Assembly (NCBI RefSeq): GCF_021044935.1
Contig: NZ_JAJNMP010000003.1
Location: 558,001-622,000, forward strand
DNA from: Agromyces cavernae
GTDB lineage: Bacteria > Actinomycetota > Actinomycetes > Actinomycetales > Microbacteriaceae
Length of the DNA: 64,000 nucleotides
Direction: 5' to 3'
In this document: one piece after another, positions 42,550 through 50,771 of the stretch
Layout of the letters: each line of letters opens with the position of its first letter
Numbering within the stretch: position 1 is the stretch's first letter
The notes under the pieces: generated by a model
The model's input: only the letters and a program-made list of their open reading frames with translations
Database searches by the model: none
Told to the model about the DNA's origin: nothing
Position numbers and translations under genes: made by a program

Positions 42550-43304
42550 GCATCAGCTTCGACCTCACCGGCACGACCGCGGTCGTGACGGGCGCGAAGC
42601 GCGGCATCGGCTTCGCCATGGCCGAGGGGCTCGCCGCGGCGGGTGCCGACATCATCGGAGTGAGCGCCACGATCGAGCCGACCGGCAGCGCCATCGCCGC
42701 CGCCGTCGAGGACCACGGCCGCTCGTTCGAGGCCCGCGCCGTCGACTTCGCAGACCGTGCGGCCGTCATCGCCCTCGGGGACGAGCTGCGCGAGCGGCAG
42801 ATCGACATCCTCGTGAACAACGCGGGCACGATCGAGCGTGCACCGGCGGCGGAGCATCCGCTCGAACTGTGGGATCGCGTCGTCGAGGTGAATCTCTCGA
42901 GCCAGTTCGTGCTGACCCAGGCGGTCGCCGGCGGGATGCTCGACCGCGGCCGTGGCAAGATCATCTTCACCGCGAGCCTGTTGAGCTTCCAGGGCGGAAT
43001 CAACGTTCCGGGCTACGCCGCCGCGAAGTCCGGCATCGCGGGTCTCGTGAGGGCCCTCTCGAACGAGTGGACGTCGCGAGGGGTGACGGTGAACGGCATC
43101 GCACCCGGCTACATCGCCACCGACAACACCCAGGCGCTGCGCGCCGACCCCGATCGTTCGAAGGCGATCCTCGACCGCATCCCGGCCGGCCGCTGGGGTG
43201 ACGCCGACGACATCGCCGGCGCGACGGTGTTCCTCGCCTCTCCGGCGGCCGACTACGTCTCGGGCGTGATCCTGCCCGTCGACGGCGGATGGCTCGGACG
43301 ATGA
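42546..43304 (+). CDS. SDR oxidoreductase, KduD/gluconate 5-dehydrogenase-like
   Basis: 252 residues. Motifs: VVTGAKRGIGFAMAEGLA, NNAGTIERAPAAEH, active-site YAAAKSG, and NEWTSRGVTVNGIAPGYIAT, the pattern of 2-deoxy-D-gluconate 3-dehydrogenase/KduD proteins. ATGA overlap with the upstream dehydrogenase. In front of a KDPG aldolase and KDG kinase it probably interconverts diketo and keto-deoxy sugar acids such as 2-keto-3-deoxygluconate. Confidence 0.88.
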   Translation: MSISFDLTGTTAVVTGAKRGIGFAMAEGLAAAGADIIGVSATIEPTGSAIAAAVEDHGRSFEARAVDFADRAAVIALGDELRERQIDILVNNAGTIERAPAAEHPLELWDRVVEVNLSSQFVLTQAVAGGMLDRGRGKIIFTASLLSFQGGINVPGYAAAKSGIAGLVRALSNEWTSRGVTVNGIAPGYIATDNTQALRADPDRSKAILDRIPAGRWGDADDIAGATVFLASPAADYVSGVILPVDGGWLGR

Positions 43305-43912
43305 TCCTCGTCGGTCAGCGCTTCGTCCCCGTGATCGTGCTCGATGACGCGCGACAGGCGGCACCGCTCGCCGAAGCGCTGCTTCGCGGCGGCATCGGCT
43401 GCGCCGAGATCACGCTCCGCACCGATGCCGGGCTCGCCGCGATCGCCGCCGCGAGCACGATCCCCGATTTCATCGTCGGCGCGGGAACCGTCCTCACCCC
43501 CGACGACGTCGACCGCGTCGTCGACGCCGGGGCGCGTTTCGTGGTGAGCCCTGGGCTCGCCGAGGACGTCGTCGAGCGATCCATCGCGGTCGGGGTCGAG
43601 GTCATCCCGGGTGTCGCGACCGCCACCGAGATGCAGCGGGCGCTGCGGCTCGGCCTGTCGCGGCTCAAGCTCTTCCCCGCCGGCCCGCTCGGCGGCGTGG
43701 CGACGATGAACGCGCTCGCCGGCCCCTTCCCCGACGTCCGTTTCCTCCCGAGTGGCGGGGTGACGGCCGACAACGCCGGCGAGTACCTGGCCTCCCCATC
43801 GGTGTTCGCGGTGAGCGGCAGCTGGATGGCGACCCGCGAACTCATCGCGGCCGGCGACTTCGACGCGATCGAGCGGTTGAGCCGCGCGTGCGTCGCGCTG
43901 GAGGCGTCATGA
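43301..43912 (+). CDS. KDPG/KHG aldolase family protein
   Basis: 203 residues from the ATG that overlaps the SDR stop; an ATG 12 bases upstream is also open. The catalytic Glu lies in GIGCAEITLRTDAGL, the Schiff-base Lys in SRLKLFPAGPLGG, and FLPSGGVTADNAGEYL forms the phosphate site. It splits 2-keto-3-deoxy-6-phosphogluconate (or the galactonate analogue) into pyruvate and glyceraldehyde-3-phosphate. Coupled to the kinase immediately downstream. Confidence 0.94.
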   Translation: MILVGQRFVPVIVLDDARQAAPLAEALLRGGIGCAEITLRTDAGLAAIAAASTIPDFIVGAGTVLTPDDVDRVVDAGARFVVSPGLAEDVVERSIAVGVEVIPGVATATEMQRALRLGLSRLKLFPAGPLGGVATMNALAGPFPDVRFLPSGGVTADNAGEYLASPSVFAVSGSWMATRELIAAGDFDAIERLSRACVALEAS

Positions 43913-44859
43913 CCTCTGCGGTGCTGACGATCGGCGAGGGGCTCGGCGTGCTGCGGACCCGCGGCATCGGCACCCTCGCGCTCGAGCGCGAGCTCACGGT
44001 CGGCACCGGCGGGGCCGAGGGCAACGTCGCGATCGGTCTCGCGCGGCTCGGCGTGCCCGTCACGTGGCTCGGCCGCGTCGGCGACGACGGCCTCGGAGAA
44101 CGCGTCGCGCGGGAGTTGCGCGCCGAGGGGGTGAGCGTCATCGCCCCGGTCGACCCGGGAGCGCCCACGGGCCTGCTGCTCAAGGAGACACCCTCCGCCG
44201 GCCGCTCGGTCGTGACGTACCACCGCTCGGGGAGTGCGGGCAGTCGGCTCTCTCCCGACGACCTCACCCCCGTCGACTTCCACGCCTTCTCCCTCCTCCA
44301 TGTGACCGGCATCACCCCGGCGCTCTCCGCTTCGGCGCGCGCATGCGTCGACCTCGCGATCGACCGAGCCCGCGAGGCCGGCACCGCCGTGTCGTTCGAC
44401 GTCAACCACCGCTCCCGCCTGTGGTCCGCCGGTGCGGCCGTCGACGTCTACCGCGAAATCGCCCGGCGCAGCGACATCGTGTTCGCGGGCGCCGACGAGG
44501 CCGCCCTCCTCACGGGCCTGCCAGACGACTACGCACCCGCCCTCGCCAGGTCGATCGCCGCGCTCGGACCCGCCGAGGTCGTCGTCAAGCTCGGCGAGGG
44601 CGGAGCGCTCGCCCTGCTCGACGGTCGAATGTCGTCGCGCGCGGCGATCCCCACCGCCGTCGTCGACACGGTCGGAGCGGGCGATGCGTTCGTCGCCGGC
44701 TATCTGGCCGAGCGGCTGCGCGGTGTCCCGGTCGAGGCTCGGCTCGAGCTGGGCGTGCGTACAGGGGCGGCGGCATGCGCGCATCCCGGCGATTGGGAGG
44801 GCTTCCCGACCCGGCGCGACCTCGATCGGGACGCCGGGTCGGACCCGGTCAGCCGCTGA
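43909..44859 (+). CDS. PfkB-family kinase, probable 2-keto-3-deoxygluconate kinase
   Basis: 316 residues. The N-terminal GTGGAEGNVAIGLARLGVPV and the C-terminal signature VDTVGAGDAFVAGYLAERL are PfkB hallmarks; FDVNHRSRLWSAGAA is typical of KDG kinases. A GGAGG site five bases before the ATG lies within the aldolase end. It phosphorylates 2-keto-3-deoxygluconate for the aldolase, completing an Entner-Doudoroff-type branch. It is the last gene of the rightward operon, and short tandem repeats follow its stop. Confidence 0.93.
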   Translation: MTSAVLTIGEGLGVLRTRGIGTLALERELTVGTGGAEGNVAIGLARLGVPVTWLGRVGDDGLGERVARELRAEGVSVIAPVDPGAPTGLLLKETPSAGRSVVTYHRSGSAGSRLSPDDLTPVDFHAFSLLHVTGITPALSASARACVDLAIDRAREAGTAVSFDVNHRSRLWSAGAAVDVYREIARRSDIVFAGADEAALLTGLPDDYAPALARSIAALGPAEVVVKLGEGGALALLDGRMSSRAAIPTAVVDTVGAGDAFVAGYLAERLRGVPVEARLELGVRTGAAACAHPGDWEGFPTRRDLDRDAGSDPVSR

Positions 44860-44868
44860 CCGCCAGCC

Positions 44869-44928
44869 GAGCGCTGGTCAGCGGAGCACTGGTCAGCGGA
44901 GCGCTGGTCAGCGGATCACTCGTCAGTC
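44869..44928. repeat. Tandem 15-bp repeats between convergent genes
   Basis: Three near-identical copies of GAGCGCTGGTCAGCG (44869-44913) and a degenerate fourth copy fill the 63-bp gap between the KDG kinase and the aldehyde dehydrogenase; the fourth copy runs into the latter's stop codon. The unit contains AGCGCT and could pair with itself, so it may act in transcription termination. Confidence 0.85.
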
Positions 44929-46425
44929 GAGCACGAGCCGTCCGTCGATGCGGCGCGGGATGCCCGAGTACGAATCGCGCAGCTCGGGGGGAAGCTGCGC
45001 CTCTGGGGCATCCTGGTAGGCGAGCGGACGCAGGAACCGCCGGATCGCGCTGACGCCGACCGAGGTGTGCTGCGAGTTCGTCGCCGGCCACGGTCCGCCG
45101 TGGTGCTGCGCCCACGACACCCGCACGCCCGTGGGGTACCCGTCGAAGACGATGCGTCCGACGCGCGGCGCGAGTTCGCGCACCATCCCGGCGACGGCGG
45201 CCGCCTCATTCGGCTCGCTGTGCACCGTCGCCGTGAGCGAGTCGGGTACGGCATCGAGCGCGCTCACGATCTGCGCGTCGTCGCCGTAGCGGGCGACGAC
45301 GATGAGCGGGCCGAACGCCTCCTCAGTGACCTCGGCGGTGACCTGCGCCGCCGTCGTGGCGAGCACGGTCGGGGCGGCCGCGAATCCGTCGACGCCGTCC
45401 GACCCGCGTGCGAGAACCGAGACCGTTCCGGTCGCGACCAGGCGGTCGCGGATCTCGTCGAACGAATTCGCGATGCGCTCGTTGAGGAGCACGGATGCCC
45501 CGGCCTCGGCTGCCCGCGACGCGATGCGCTCGACGATCGCGTCACCGTCGGCGCCGTCGGGCACGAAGGCGATGCCGGGCTTGGTGCAGAACTGTCCGCT
45601 GCCGAGGGTGAAGGAGCCGTACAGGCCGTCGGCGATCTCGGCAGCACGCGCCTCTGCGGCGCCGCGCGTGACGATCAGCGGGTTGAGGCTCGAGAGCTCC
45701 CCGTAGAAGGGGATCGGCTCGGGGCGGGCGTTGATGATGTCGAGCAGTGCCTGTCCTCCACCGAGCGACCCGGTGAACCCCACGGCCCGCACGAGCGGGT
45801 GCGCGACGAGCACACGGCCGGCCTCGGTGCCGTAGACGATCCCGACGAGGCCGTCGGGAGCGCCGTACTCGGCCGCCGCTGCGGTGATCACGGCATGGGA
45901 CAGGGCCGACGTCTCGAGGTGCGAGGAGTGCGCCTTGAGGACGACGGCGTTTCCTCCCGCGAGCGCCGACGCCGTGTCGCCGCCCGCGACCGAGAACGCG
46001 AAGGGGAAGTTGCTCGATCCGAACACCACGACCGGTCCGATGGGGACGAGCAGGCGGCGGATGTCGGGGGCGGCTCCGAGCGGCGTCTGCCCGGCATGGT
46101 CGATCGTCGCCTCGAGATAGCCGCCGTCGCGGAGCGCTTCGGCGAACAGGCGGAACTGGAAGGAACTGCGTCCCACCTCGCCCTCGAGGCGACCGGCGCC
46201 GAGCCCGGTCTCGCGGTCGGCGACGGCGACGAGGTCGGCGCGGTTGGCGTCGAGGGCGTCGGCGATGGCGTCGAGCAGCCCGGCGCGCCAGAGCCGGTCG
46301 TGCGTCGACGCCGCCTCGAACGCCGCCTGGGCGGCCCGAACCACGGCATCAGCCTGTTCGACCGGGGTCGCCTCGAGGTCGGTGGCGATGGCCGCGCCGG
46401 TGCGTGGGTCGGTACTCGTGAGCAT
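44923..46425 (-). CDS. Aldehyde dehydrogenase, 2,5-dioxovalerate (KGSA) type
   Basis: 500 residues. The nucleophile is in TLGSGQFCTKPGIAFVP, the base in FYGELSSLNP, and FGSSNFPFAFSVAGGDTASA is the cofactor region of the alpha-ketoglutaric semialdehyde dehydrogenase class III (NADP-type). It would convert 2,5-dioxopentanoate to 2-oxoglutarate. The gene upstream encodes an FAH-family dehydratase, the usual partner in the oxidative pentose and uronic-acid route. It is the last gene of the long leftward operon. Confidence 0.9.
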   Translation of the reverse strand: MLTSTDPRTGAAIATDLEATPVEQADAVVRAAQAAFEAASTHDRLWRAGLLDAIADALDANRADLVAVADRETGLGAGRLEGEVGRSSFQFRLFAEALRDGGYLEATIDHAGQTPLGAAPDIRRLLVPIGPVVVFGSSNFPFAFSVAGGDTASALAGGNAVVLKAHSSHLETSALSHAVITAAAAEYGAPDGLVGIVYGTEAGRVLVAHPLVRAVGFTGSLGGGQALLDIINARPEPIPFYGELSSLNPLIVTRGAAEARAAEIADGLYGSFTLGSGQFCTKPGIAFVPDGADGDAIVERIASRAAEAGASVLLNERIANSFDEIRDRLVATGTVSVLARGSDGVDGFAAAPTVLATTAAQVTAEVTEEAFGPLIVVARYGDDAQIVSALDAVPDSLTATVHSEPNEAAAVAGMVRELAPRVGRIVFDGYPTGVRVSWAQHHGGPWPATNSQHTSVGVSAIRRFLRPLAYQDAPEAQLPPELRDSYSGIPRRIDGRLVLD

Positions 46426-46439
46426 GGGTTCTCCGGGGG

Positions 46440-47621
46440 TCAGCGCAGCAGGCCGCGCGCGGTCAGTGAACGGTACAGAGCGTCGATCCCGAAGGCCCAG
46501 GGCTCGGCGTCCGCGGTCGAGCGCACCCGATTGACGAGTGCGCCGAGCCGTGGTTCGGCGATCGACACGAGGTCGCCGTCGTGGTGCGTGAACCCGCGCC
46601 CGGGGACATCACGATCGTCGACCGGTGCGAACATCGTGCCGAGGTAGAGCACGAAGCCGTCGGGGTACTGGTGATGCGGGCCGACGACCTGCGCAACGAG
46701 ATCGGCGGGGTCGCGGCTGATGCGTGCGAGCTCGCTCACCCCGTCGAGCCGGTAGCCGTCGTCGCCGACGATCGAGAGCCGCACGACCGAGGCGCGCACG
46801 GCGTCGAGGTCGTAACCGTCGTCGAACAGGCGGATGAAGGGCCCGACCGAGGCCGACGCGTTGTTGTCCTTCGCCTTGCCGAGCAGCAGGGCGCTGCGCC
46901 CCTCGACGTCGCGCAGGTTGACGTCGTTGCCGAGGCTCGCGCCGACGATCCGGCCGTCCGAGGCGACCACGAGCACGACCTCGGGCTCGGGGTTGTTCCA
47001 CTGCGAGGCCGGGTGCACGCCGACGTCGACGCACGCGCCCACGGTGGCGAGCACGGGCGCCTTCGTGAACACCTCGGCGTCGGGCCCGATGCCCACCTCG
47101 AGGTACTGGCTCCACCACCCGCGTTCGATGAGCATCGCCTTGAGGGCCATGGCCTCATCGGAGCCGGGTCGCAGGGTGTCGAGCGACCCGCCGATCGTCT
47201 CGAGGATCTCGATGCGGATCGCCATGGCCGCATCCTGGTCGCCACGGGCGCGTTCCTCGATGACCCGTTCGAGCATGGAGACGGGGAAGGTGACCCCGGC
47301 GGCCTTCACGACGTGCAGGTCGATCGGCGAGAGCAGCCATGGGCGCTGGGCGTCGCGCGTCTCTGGCGGCGTGTTCGCGACGAGCGCGTCGACGGAGCCG
47401 ACGACTCTGCCGTGCGTCGTCGCCGCAGCCGCAGCCGCAGCGGGATCGGCGGACTCCGTGAGGGCGCGCATCGTCGGGAACACGGTCGAGACGTCGACGA
47501 CGTCGGCGCCCCGCAGCACGACGACGCTCGGACCCGAGACGTCGGGCACCCACGCCCGCCCGACCAGCGTCGCCGACTCCGCGTCGTCGGGAAGGATCTC
47601 CGATGCGTTCGGCCAGGTCAT
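46440..47621 (-). CDS. FAH-family protein, 2-keto-3-deoxy-pentonate dehydratase-like
   Basis: 393 residues from the ATG at 47621, which has GAGGAG five bases upstream. A further ATG at 47639 overlaps the crotonase stop and is the alternative. The hallmark SLGNDVNLRDVEGRSALL followed by GKAKDNNASASVGPFIRLFD, and WNNPEPEVVLVV, match the large FAH enzymes that dehydrate 2-keto-3-deoxy-arabonate or -xylonate to 2,5-dioxopentanoate. The next gene supplies the matching aldehyde dehydrogenase. Confidence 0.85.
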   Translation of the reverse strand: MTWPNASEILPDDAESATLVGRAWVPDVSGPSVVVLRGADVVDVSTVFPTMRALTESADPAAAAAAATTHGRVVGSVDALVANTPPETRDAQRPWLLSPIDLHVVKAAGVTFPVSMLERVIEERARGDQDAAMAIRIEILETIGGSLDTLRPGSDEAMALKAMLIERGWWSQYLEVGIGPDAEVFTKAPVLATVGACVDVGVHPASQWNNPEPEVVLVVASDGRIVGASLGNDVNLRDVEGRSALLLGKAKDNNASASVGPFIRLFDDGYDLDAVRASVVRLSIVGDDGYRLDGVSELARISRDPADLVAQVVGPHHQYPDGFVLYLGTMFAPVDDRDVPGRGFTHHDGDLVSIAEPRLGALVNRVRSTADAEPWAFGIDALYRSLTARGLLR

Positions 47622-47635
47622 ACTGCTCCTCGTGG

Positions 47636-48418
47636 TCATCGGCGGTGGAACACCGCGGCGCGCTTCTCGGCGAAGGCGGCGCGGCCCTCGTCGGCGTCGG
47701 CGGTCGCGAAGGTGATGGTCTGCAGGTCGCGCTCGTAGCGGATCGACTCGTCCTGCGTCATGTTGAACGCCGCACGCAGGTTGGCCTTCGCCGTCTCGGC
47801 CGCGATCGGCGGTCGGCTCGCGATGACGGCCGCGAGCTCGCGGGCTCGCACCAGCAGGCGTTCCGGCTCGACGACCTCGCTCACGAGTCCCCAGCGTAGG
47901 GCGGTCGCCGCGTCGACGGCGTCACCGGTCATGAGCATGACGGCGGCGTTCGATGGCCCGATCGAGTGGGCGAGGAACGTCGACATGCCCCCTCCGCCGA
48001 TCCAGCCGAGCTTGATCTCGGGCGCCGCGAAACTCGCCGTCGTCGATGCGAGACGGATGTCGCAGATGAGCGCCGTCTCGAGGCCCCCGCCGAAGGCGTA
48101 CCCATTGACGGCTGCGATGACCGGCTTGCGGCCCACCCGGATCGCGTCGCAGTAGTCGGTGCGATTGCGGAAGTCCCACGGGGTCGCGTACTTGTCGAGT
48201 GTTCGGATGTCGGAGCCCGCGCAGAAGGCGCGTTCGCCCGATCCGGTGAGGATGATGACGCGGATCTCGTCGTCGTCGTTCGCGTGCTCGATGAGGGAGA
48301 CGAGCGCGTCGGACATCTCCTGCGTCACCGAGTTGAGCTTCTCGGGGCGGGCGAGGGTGATCGTTGCGATCGCACCGTCGACGTCGATCAGGATGTTCTC
48401 GTGCGGCGACTGGATCAT
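47636..48418 (-). CDS. Enoyl-CoA hydratase/isomerase (crotonase) family protein
   Basis: 260 residues, ATG with GAAAGGAG upstream. Crotonase features: ERAFCAGSDIRTLDKY (oxyanion hole), NGYAFGGGLETALICDIR and FAAPEIKLGWIGGGG. Both catalytic Glu positions of enoyl-CoA hydratase (in GGGLE and APEI) are kept, so hydratase or dehydratase activity is plausible. It is coupled on both sides to the FAH and binding-protein-like genes. In this operon it would act on a CoA thioester made by the CoA-transferase. The substrate is unknown. Confidence 0.88.
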   Translation of the reverse strand: MIQSPHENILIDVDGAIATITLARPEKLNSVTQEMSDALVSLIEHANDDDEIRVIILTGSGERAFCAGSDIRTLDKYATPWDFRNRTDYCDAIRVGRKPVIAAVNGYAFGGGLETALICDIRLASTTASFAAPEIKLGWIGGGGMSTFLAHSIGPSNAAVMLMTGDAVDAATALRWGLVSEVVEPERLLVRARELAAVIASRPPIAAETAKANLRAAFNMTQDESIRYERDLQTITFATADADEGRAAFAEKRAAVFHRR

Positions 48419-49551
48419 CGGATGCTCCTTTCGGGGACCGCCGCGAGGCGGTCGAAGAGGTCGTTGACGTGGTCGACCGCGCCGGGCCGTCCGCGGAGGA
48501 TGGCCTCCCGCAACACGGCTGAGGCCGCGGCCTGGAAGGGGATGTAACCCGCCACCCGCGGGCGCACCCACGACTCCTCGATCGTTGCGATGGTGCGGCG
48601 ATAGAAGTCGCCCAAGGAGGAATTGACGGCATCGTCGGTCCAGGCCGAGCGCAGGCTCGGCTGGCCTGCATCGGCCGGGATCCGCGTGCGCTGGACCTCG
48701 GAGTCGAGCAGGCCGGCAAGGTGGGCGATCAACGCCGCGTCCGGATCGCAGCGAGTGGAGATCGCGATCCCCGTTCCGCCGATCGTCGACCCTCGCCGCG
48801 TCGCGATCCCTACGCCCGGAGCATCGTCGAACCGCAGCGGATCAGGGCCGCTCGCGTAGTTGACGTAGCCGTAGACGAGCGGGATGTGGGCGATGTCGCG
48901 CTCCCGGCGCATCCGCTCGAGCAGTCCGATCGGGTTGAGGTCGGCGGTTCCCGGCGGCAGGGTACGGGCGATGCCGGTGAGCATGGCGAGCGCGCGTTCG
49001 CCGACGACCGGGTCGATGAATCCGGCACCGGGAACGACCGACGGCTCGCTGCCGAGCGCGACGCACAGCGAGGCGAAGGTGAGGAACGCGTGCGGCCCGG
49101 CGAGGCTCAAGGCGACCGGCGCGACGGTCGCGAGGTCGGCGACCTCTGCCCACGTGCGCGGTGAGGTCGGAACGAGTTCGGGGACGCTCACGGCGACCTG
49201 TGTGGCCGCATCGAGCGGGAGTGCCCAGAGGCGACCTTCGAGCGTGTACGACGCGGCGCTCGGGCCCACCGCCCCCCGCGACACCTCGGCGAGGAACTCG
49301 GCCGGGAACAAGGTGTCGAGCGGCCGCACGGCGCCGGCGGCGATGGCGTCGCCGAGGTGCGGATGATCGAGCACGATCACGTCGTAGCGTGCCGCGAGCT
49401 CTTCGATGGGGCTCGCTTCGAAGCCCTCGAGCGGCTGCGCATCCCAGTCGATGAGCCGCTCCCGCGCGACATCCGTCGCCGTCGCCGCCGCGCGTTCGAG
49501 CGCGAGCCGTCCGCGCGGGTGGTCCCACGTGAGGCCGCGGAAGCGTGCCAT
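48415..49551 (-). CDS. Solute-binding-like protein without signal peptide
   Basis: 378 residues. The start MARFRGLTWDHPRGRLALER has no hydrophobic signal and no lipobox, yet the body reads like a family 1 solute-binding protein (IDWDAQPLEGFEASPIEELA, YDVIVLDHPHLGDAIAAGAV, GRLWALPLDAATQVAVSVPE). It is therefore predicted to be cytoplasmic. It overlaps the CoA-transferase stop (TGATG) and the crotonase start, so it is made together with two CoA enzymes rather than with the importer at 54-57 kb. It might bind a sugar acid or CoA ester as a chaperone or regulatory subunit. I know of no assigned function for such proteins. Confidence 0.8.
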   Translation of the reverse strand: MARFRGLTWDHPRGRLALERAAATATDVARERLIDWDAQPLEGFEASPIEELAARYDVIVLDHPHLGDAIAAGAVRPLDTLFPAEFLAEVSRGAVGPSAASYTLEGRLWALPLDAATQVAVSVPELVPTSPRTWAEVADLATVAPVALSLAGPHAFLTFASLCVALGSEPSVVPGAGFIDPVVGERALAMLTGIARTLPPGTADLNPIGLLERMRRERDIAHIPLVYGYVNYASGPDPLRFDDAPGVGIATRRGSTIGGTGIAISTRCDPDAALIAHLAGLLDSEVQRTRIPADAGQPSLRSAWTDDAVNSSLGDFYRRTIATIEESWVRPRVAGYIPFQAAASAVLREAILRGRPGAVDHVNDLFDRLAAVPERSIR

Positions 49552-50771
49552 CACGCCCCCGCCGGAACGCGGTCGGTCGACCGTGCGGCACCCGACGCGA
49601 GCAGGGCATCGATCCGCTCGTCGTCGAGTCCGGCCTCGGCGAGGATCTCACGCGTGTGCTCCCCGACGAGCGGTGCCCCGCGGTAGAGCTGCGGGGGCGT
49701 CTGCGAGAAGCGATACGGGAAGCCCGGGGTCTTCACGTGACCCTCGGTGGGGTGCTCGTACTCGATGAACGTGCCGTTGTGCACGATCTGCGGGTCGTCG
49801 ACGAGTTCCTGGTATCCGTGCACCGGGCCGATCCACATGCCCGCGGCACCGAGCGTCTCGATCCAGTAGCCCGCGGGCTTCTCGCGCAGCTTCGCCGCCG
49901 TCTTGGCGTGGATCTCGTCGCGCCGGGTCCAGCCCTCGACCTCGCTGTTCCAGCCCTCGAACGACGGTTCGCCGATGAGGCGACTGAGTTCGTGCAGGTC
50001 GGCGAAGGCGAGCGCGACGAAGCCGTCGCTCGTCGCGAAGACGCCGTAGGGCGCGCGGATGTACACGTGGGCGTGCGGCTCCGCCGATCGCTCCTGCGTC
50101 TTGCGCCCGACCGTGAAGACCGAGAGCTCCTGCATCTGCAGGGTCGTGAGCGCGTCGAGCATGTTGACGGTCACGAGCTGGCCCTCGCCCGTGCGCTCAC
50201 GGTGCAGGAGTGCAGCGAGCACCCCCTCGAATGCGGTCGACGCCGTGACGGCGTCGGCGAGGTACTGGCCCGCGGGCGAGGGCTCGTCGCCATGGCGGCC
50301 GGCCGACAGCATCGCGCCCGACATCCCCTGCAGCAGCAGGTCCTGGCCCGGTCGATCACGGTACGGCCCGTCTTCGCCGTAGCCCGAGATCGAGACGTAG
50401 ACGATCGACGGGTTGATCGCGCGCAGCGACTCGTAGTCGACTCCCAGTCGCGCGGCGACCCCCGGTCGGTAGTTCTGCAGGAAGACGTCCGCTCCGGCGA
50501 TGAGCTCGCGCAGCGCCTCCTTGCCGTCGGCGTTCTTGAGGTCGAGGGCGACGGACCGCTTGTTGCGGTTGAGCGAGAGGAACGACACGTTGATCTCGTT
50601 GCCCACCGCACCTCCGGCTGCGGCATGGCGCTGCCATTCCCCGGTCGTCGGCTCGACCTTGATCACGTCGGCCCCGAGGTCACCGAGCCGCTGAGCGGCG
50701 AACGGCCCGGCCATCGCGATGGAGCAGTCGATGACGCGGTACCCCGCGAGCACTCCCCTGGTCTCGGTCAC
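49551..50771 (-). CDS. Class III CoA-transferase (CaiB/BaiF family)
   Basis: 406 residues, GTG start overlapping the Gfo/Idh stop (GTGA) with AGAAGGAGA upstream. N-terminal RVIDCSIAMAGPFAAQRLGD and DLGADVIKVEPTTGEW form the CoA site. The catalytic Asp144 lies in RPGQDLLLQGMSGAM, as in formyl-CoA transferase and CaiB. It would move CoA onto a carboxylic acid, making the thioester that the crotonase downstream needs. Its neighbours suggest the acid derives from a sugar. Confidence 0.92.
   Translation of the reverse strand: MTETRGVLAGYRVIDCSIAMAGPFAAQRLGDLGADVIKVEPTTGEWQRHAAAGGAVGNEINVSFLSLNRNKRSVALDLKNADGKEALRELIAGADVFLQNYRPGVAARLGVDYESLRAINPSIVYVSISGYGEDGPYRDRPGQDLLLQGMSGAMLSAGRHGDEPSPAGQYLADAVTASTAFEGVLAALLHRERTGEGQLVTVNMLDALTTLQMQELSVFTVGRKTQERSAEPHAHVYIRAPYGVFATSDGFVALAFADLHELSRLIGEPSFEGWNSEVEGWTRRDEIHAKTAAKLREKPAGYWIETLGAAGMWIGPVHGYQELVDDPQIVHNGTFIEYEHPTEGHVKTPGFPYRFSQTPPQLYRGAPLVGEHTREILAEAGLDDERIDALLASGAARSTDRVPAGA

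Noticed and set aside
44869..44928. Tandem repeats considered as a CRISPR-like array
   Set aside because: The units are directly adjacent with no spacers, only 15 bp long, and there are no cas genes.
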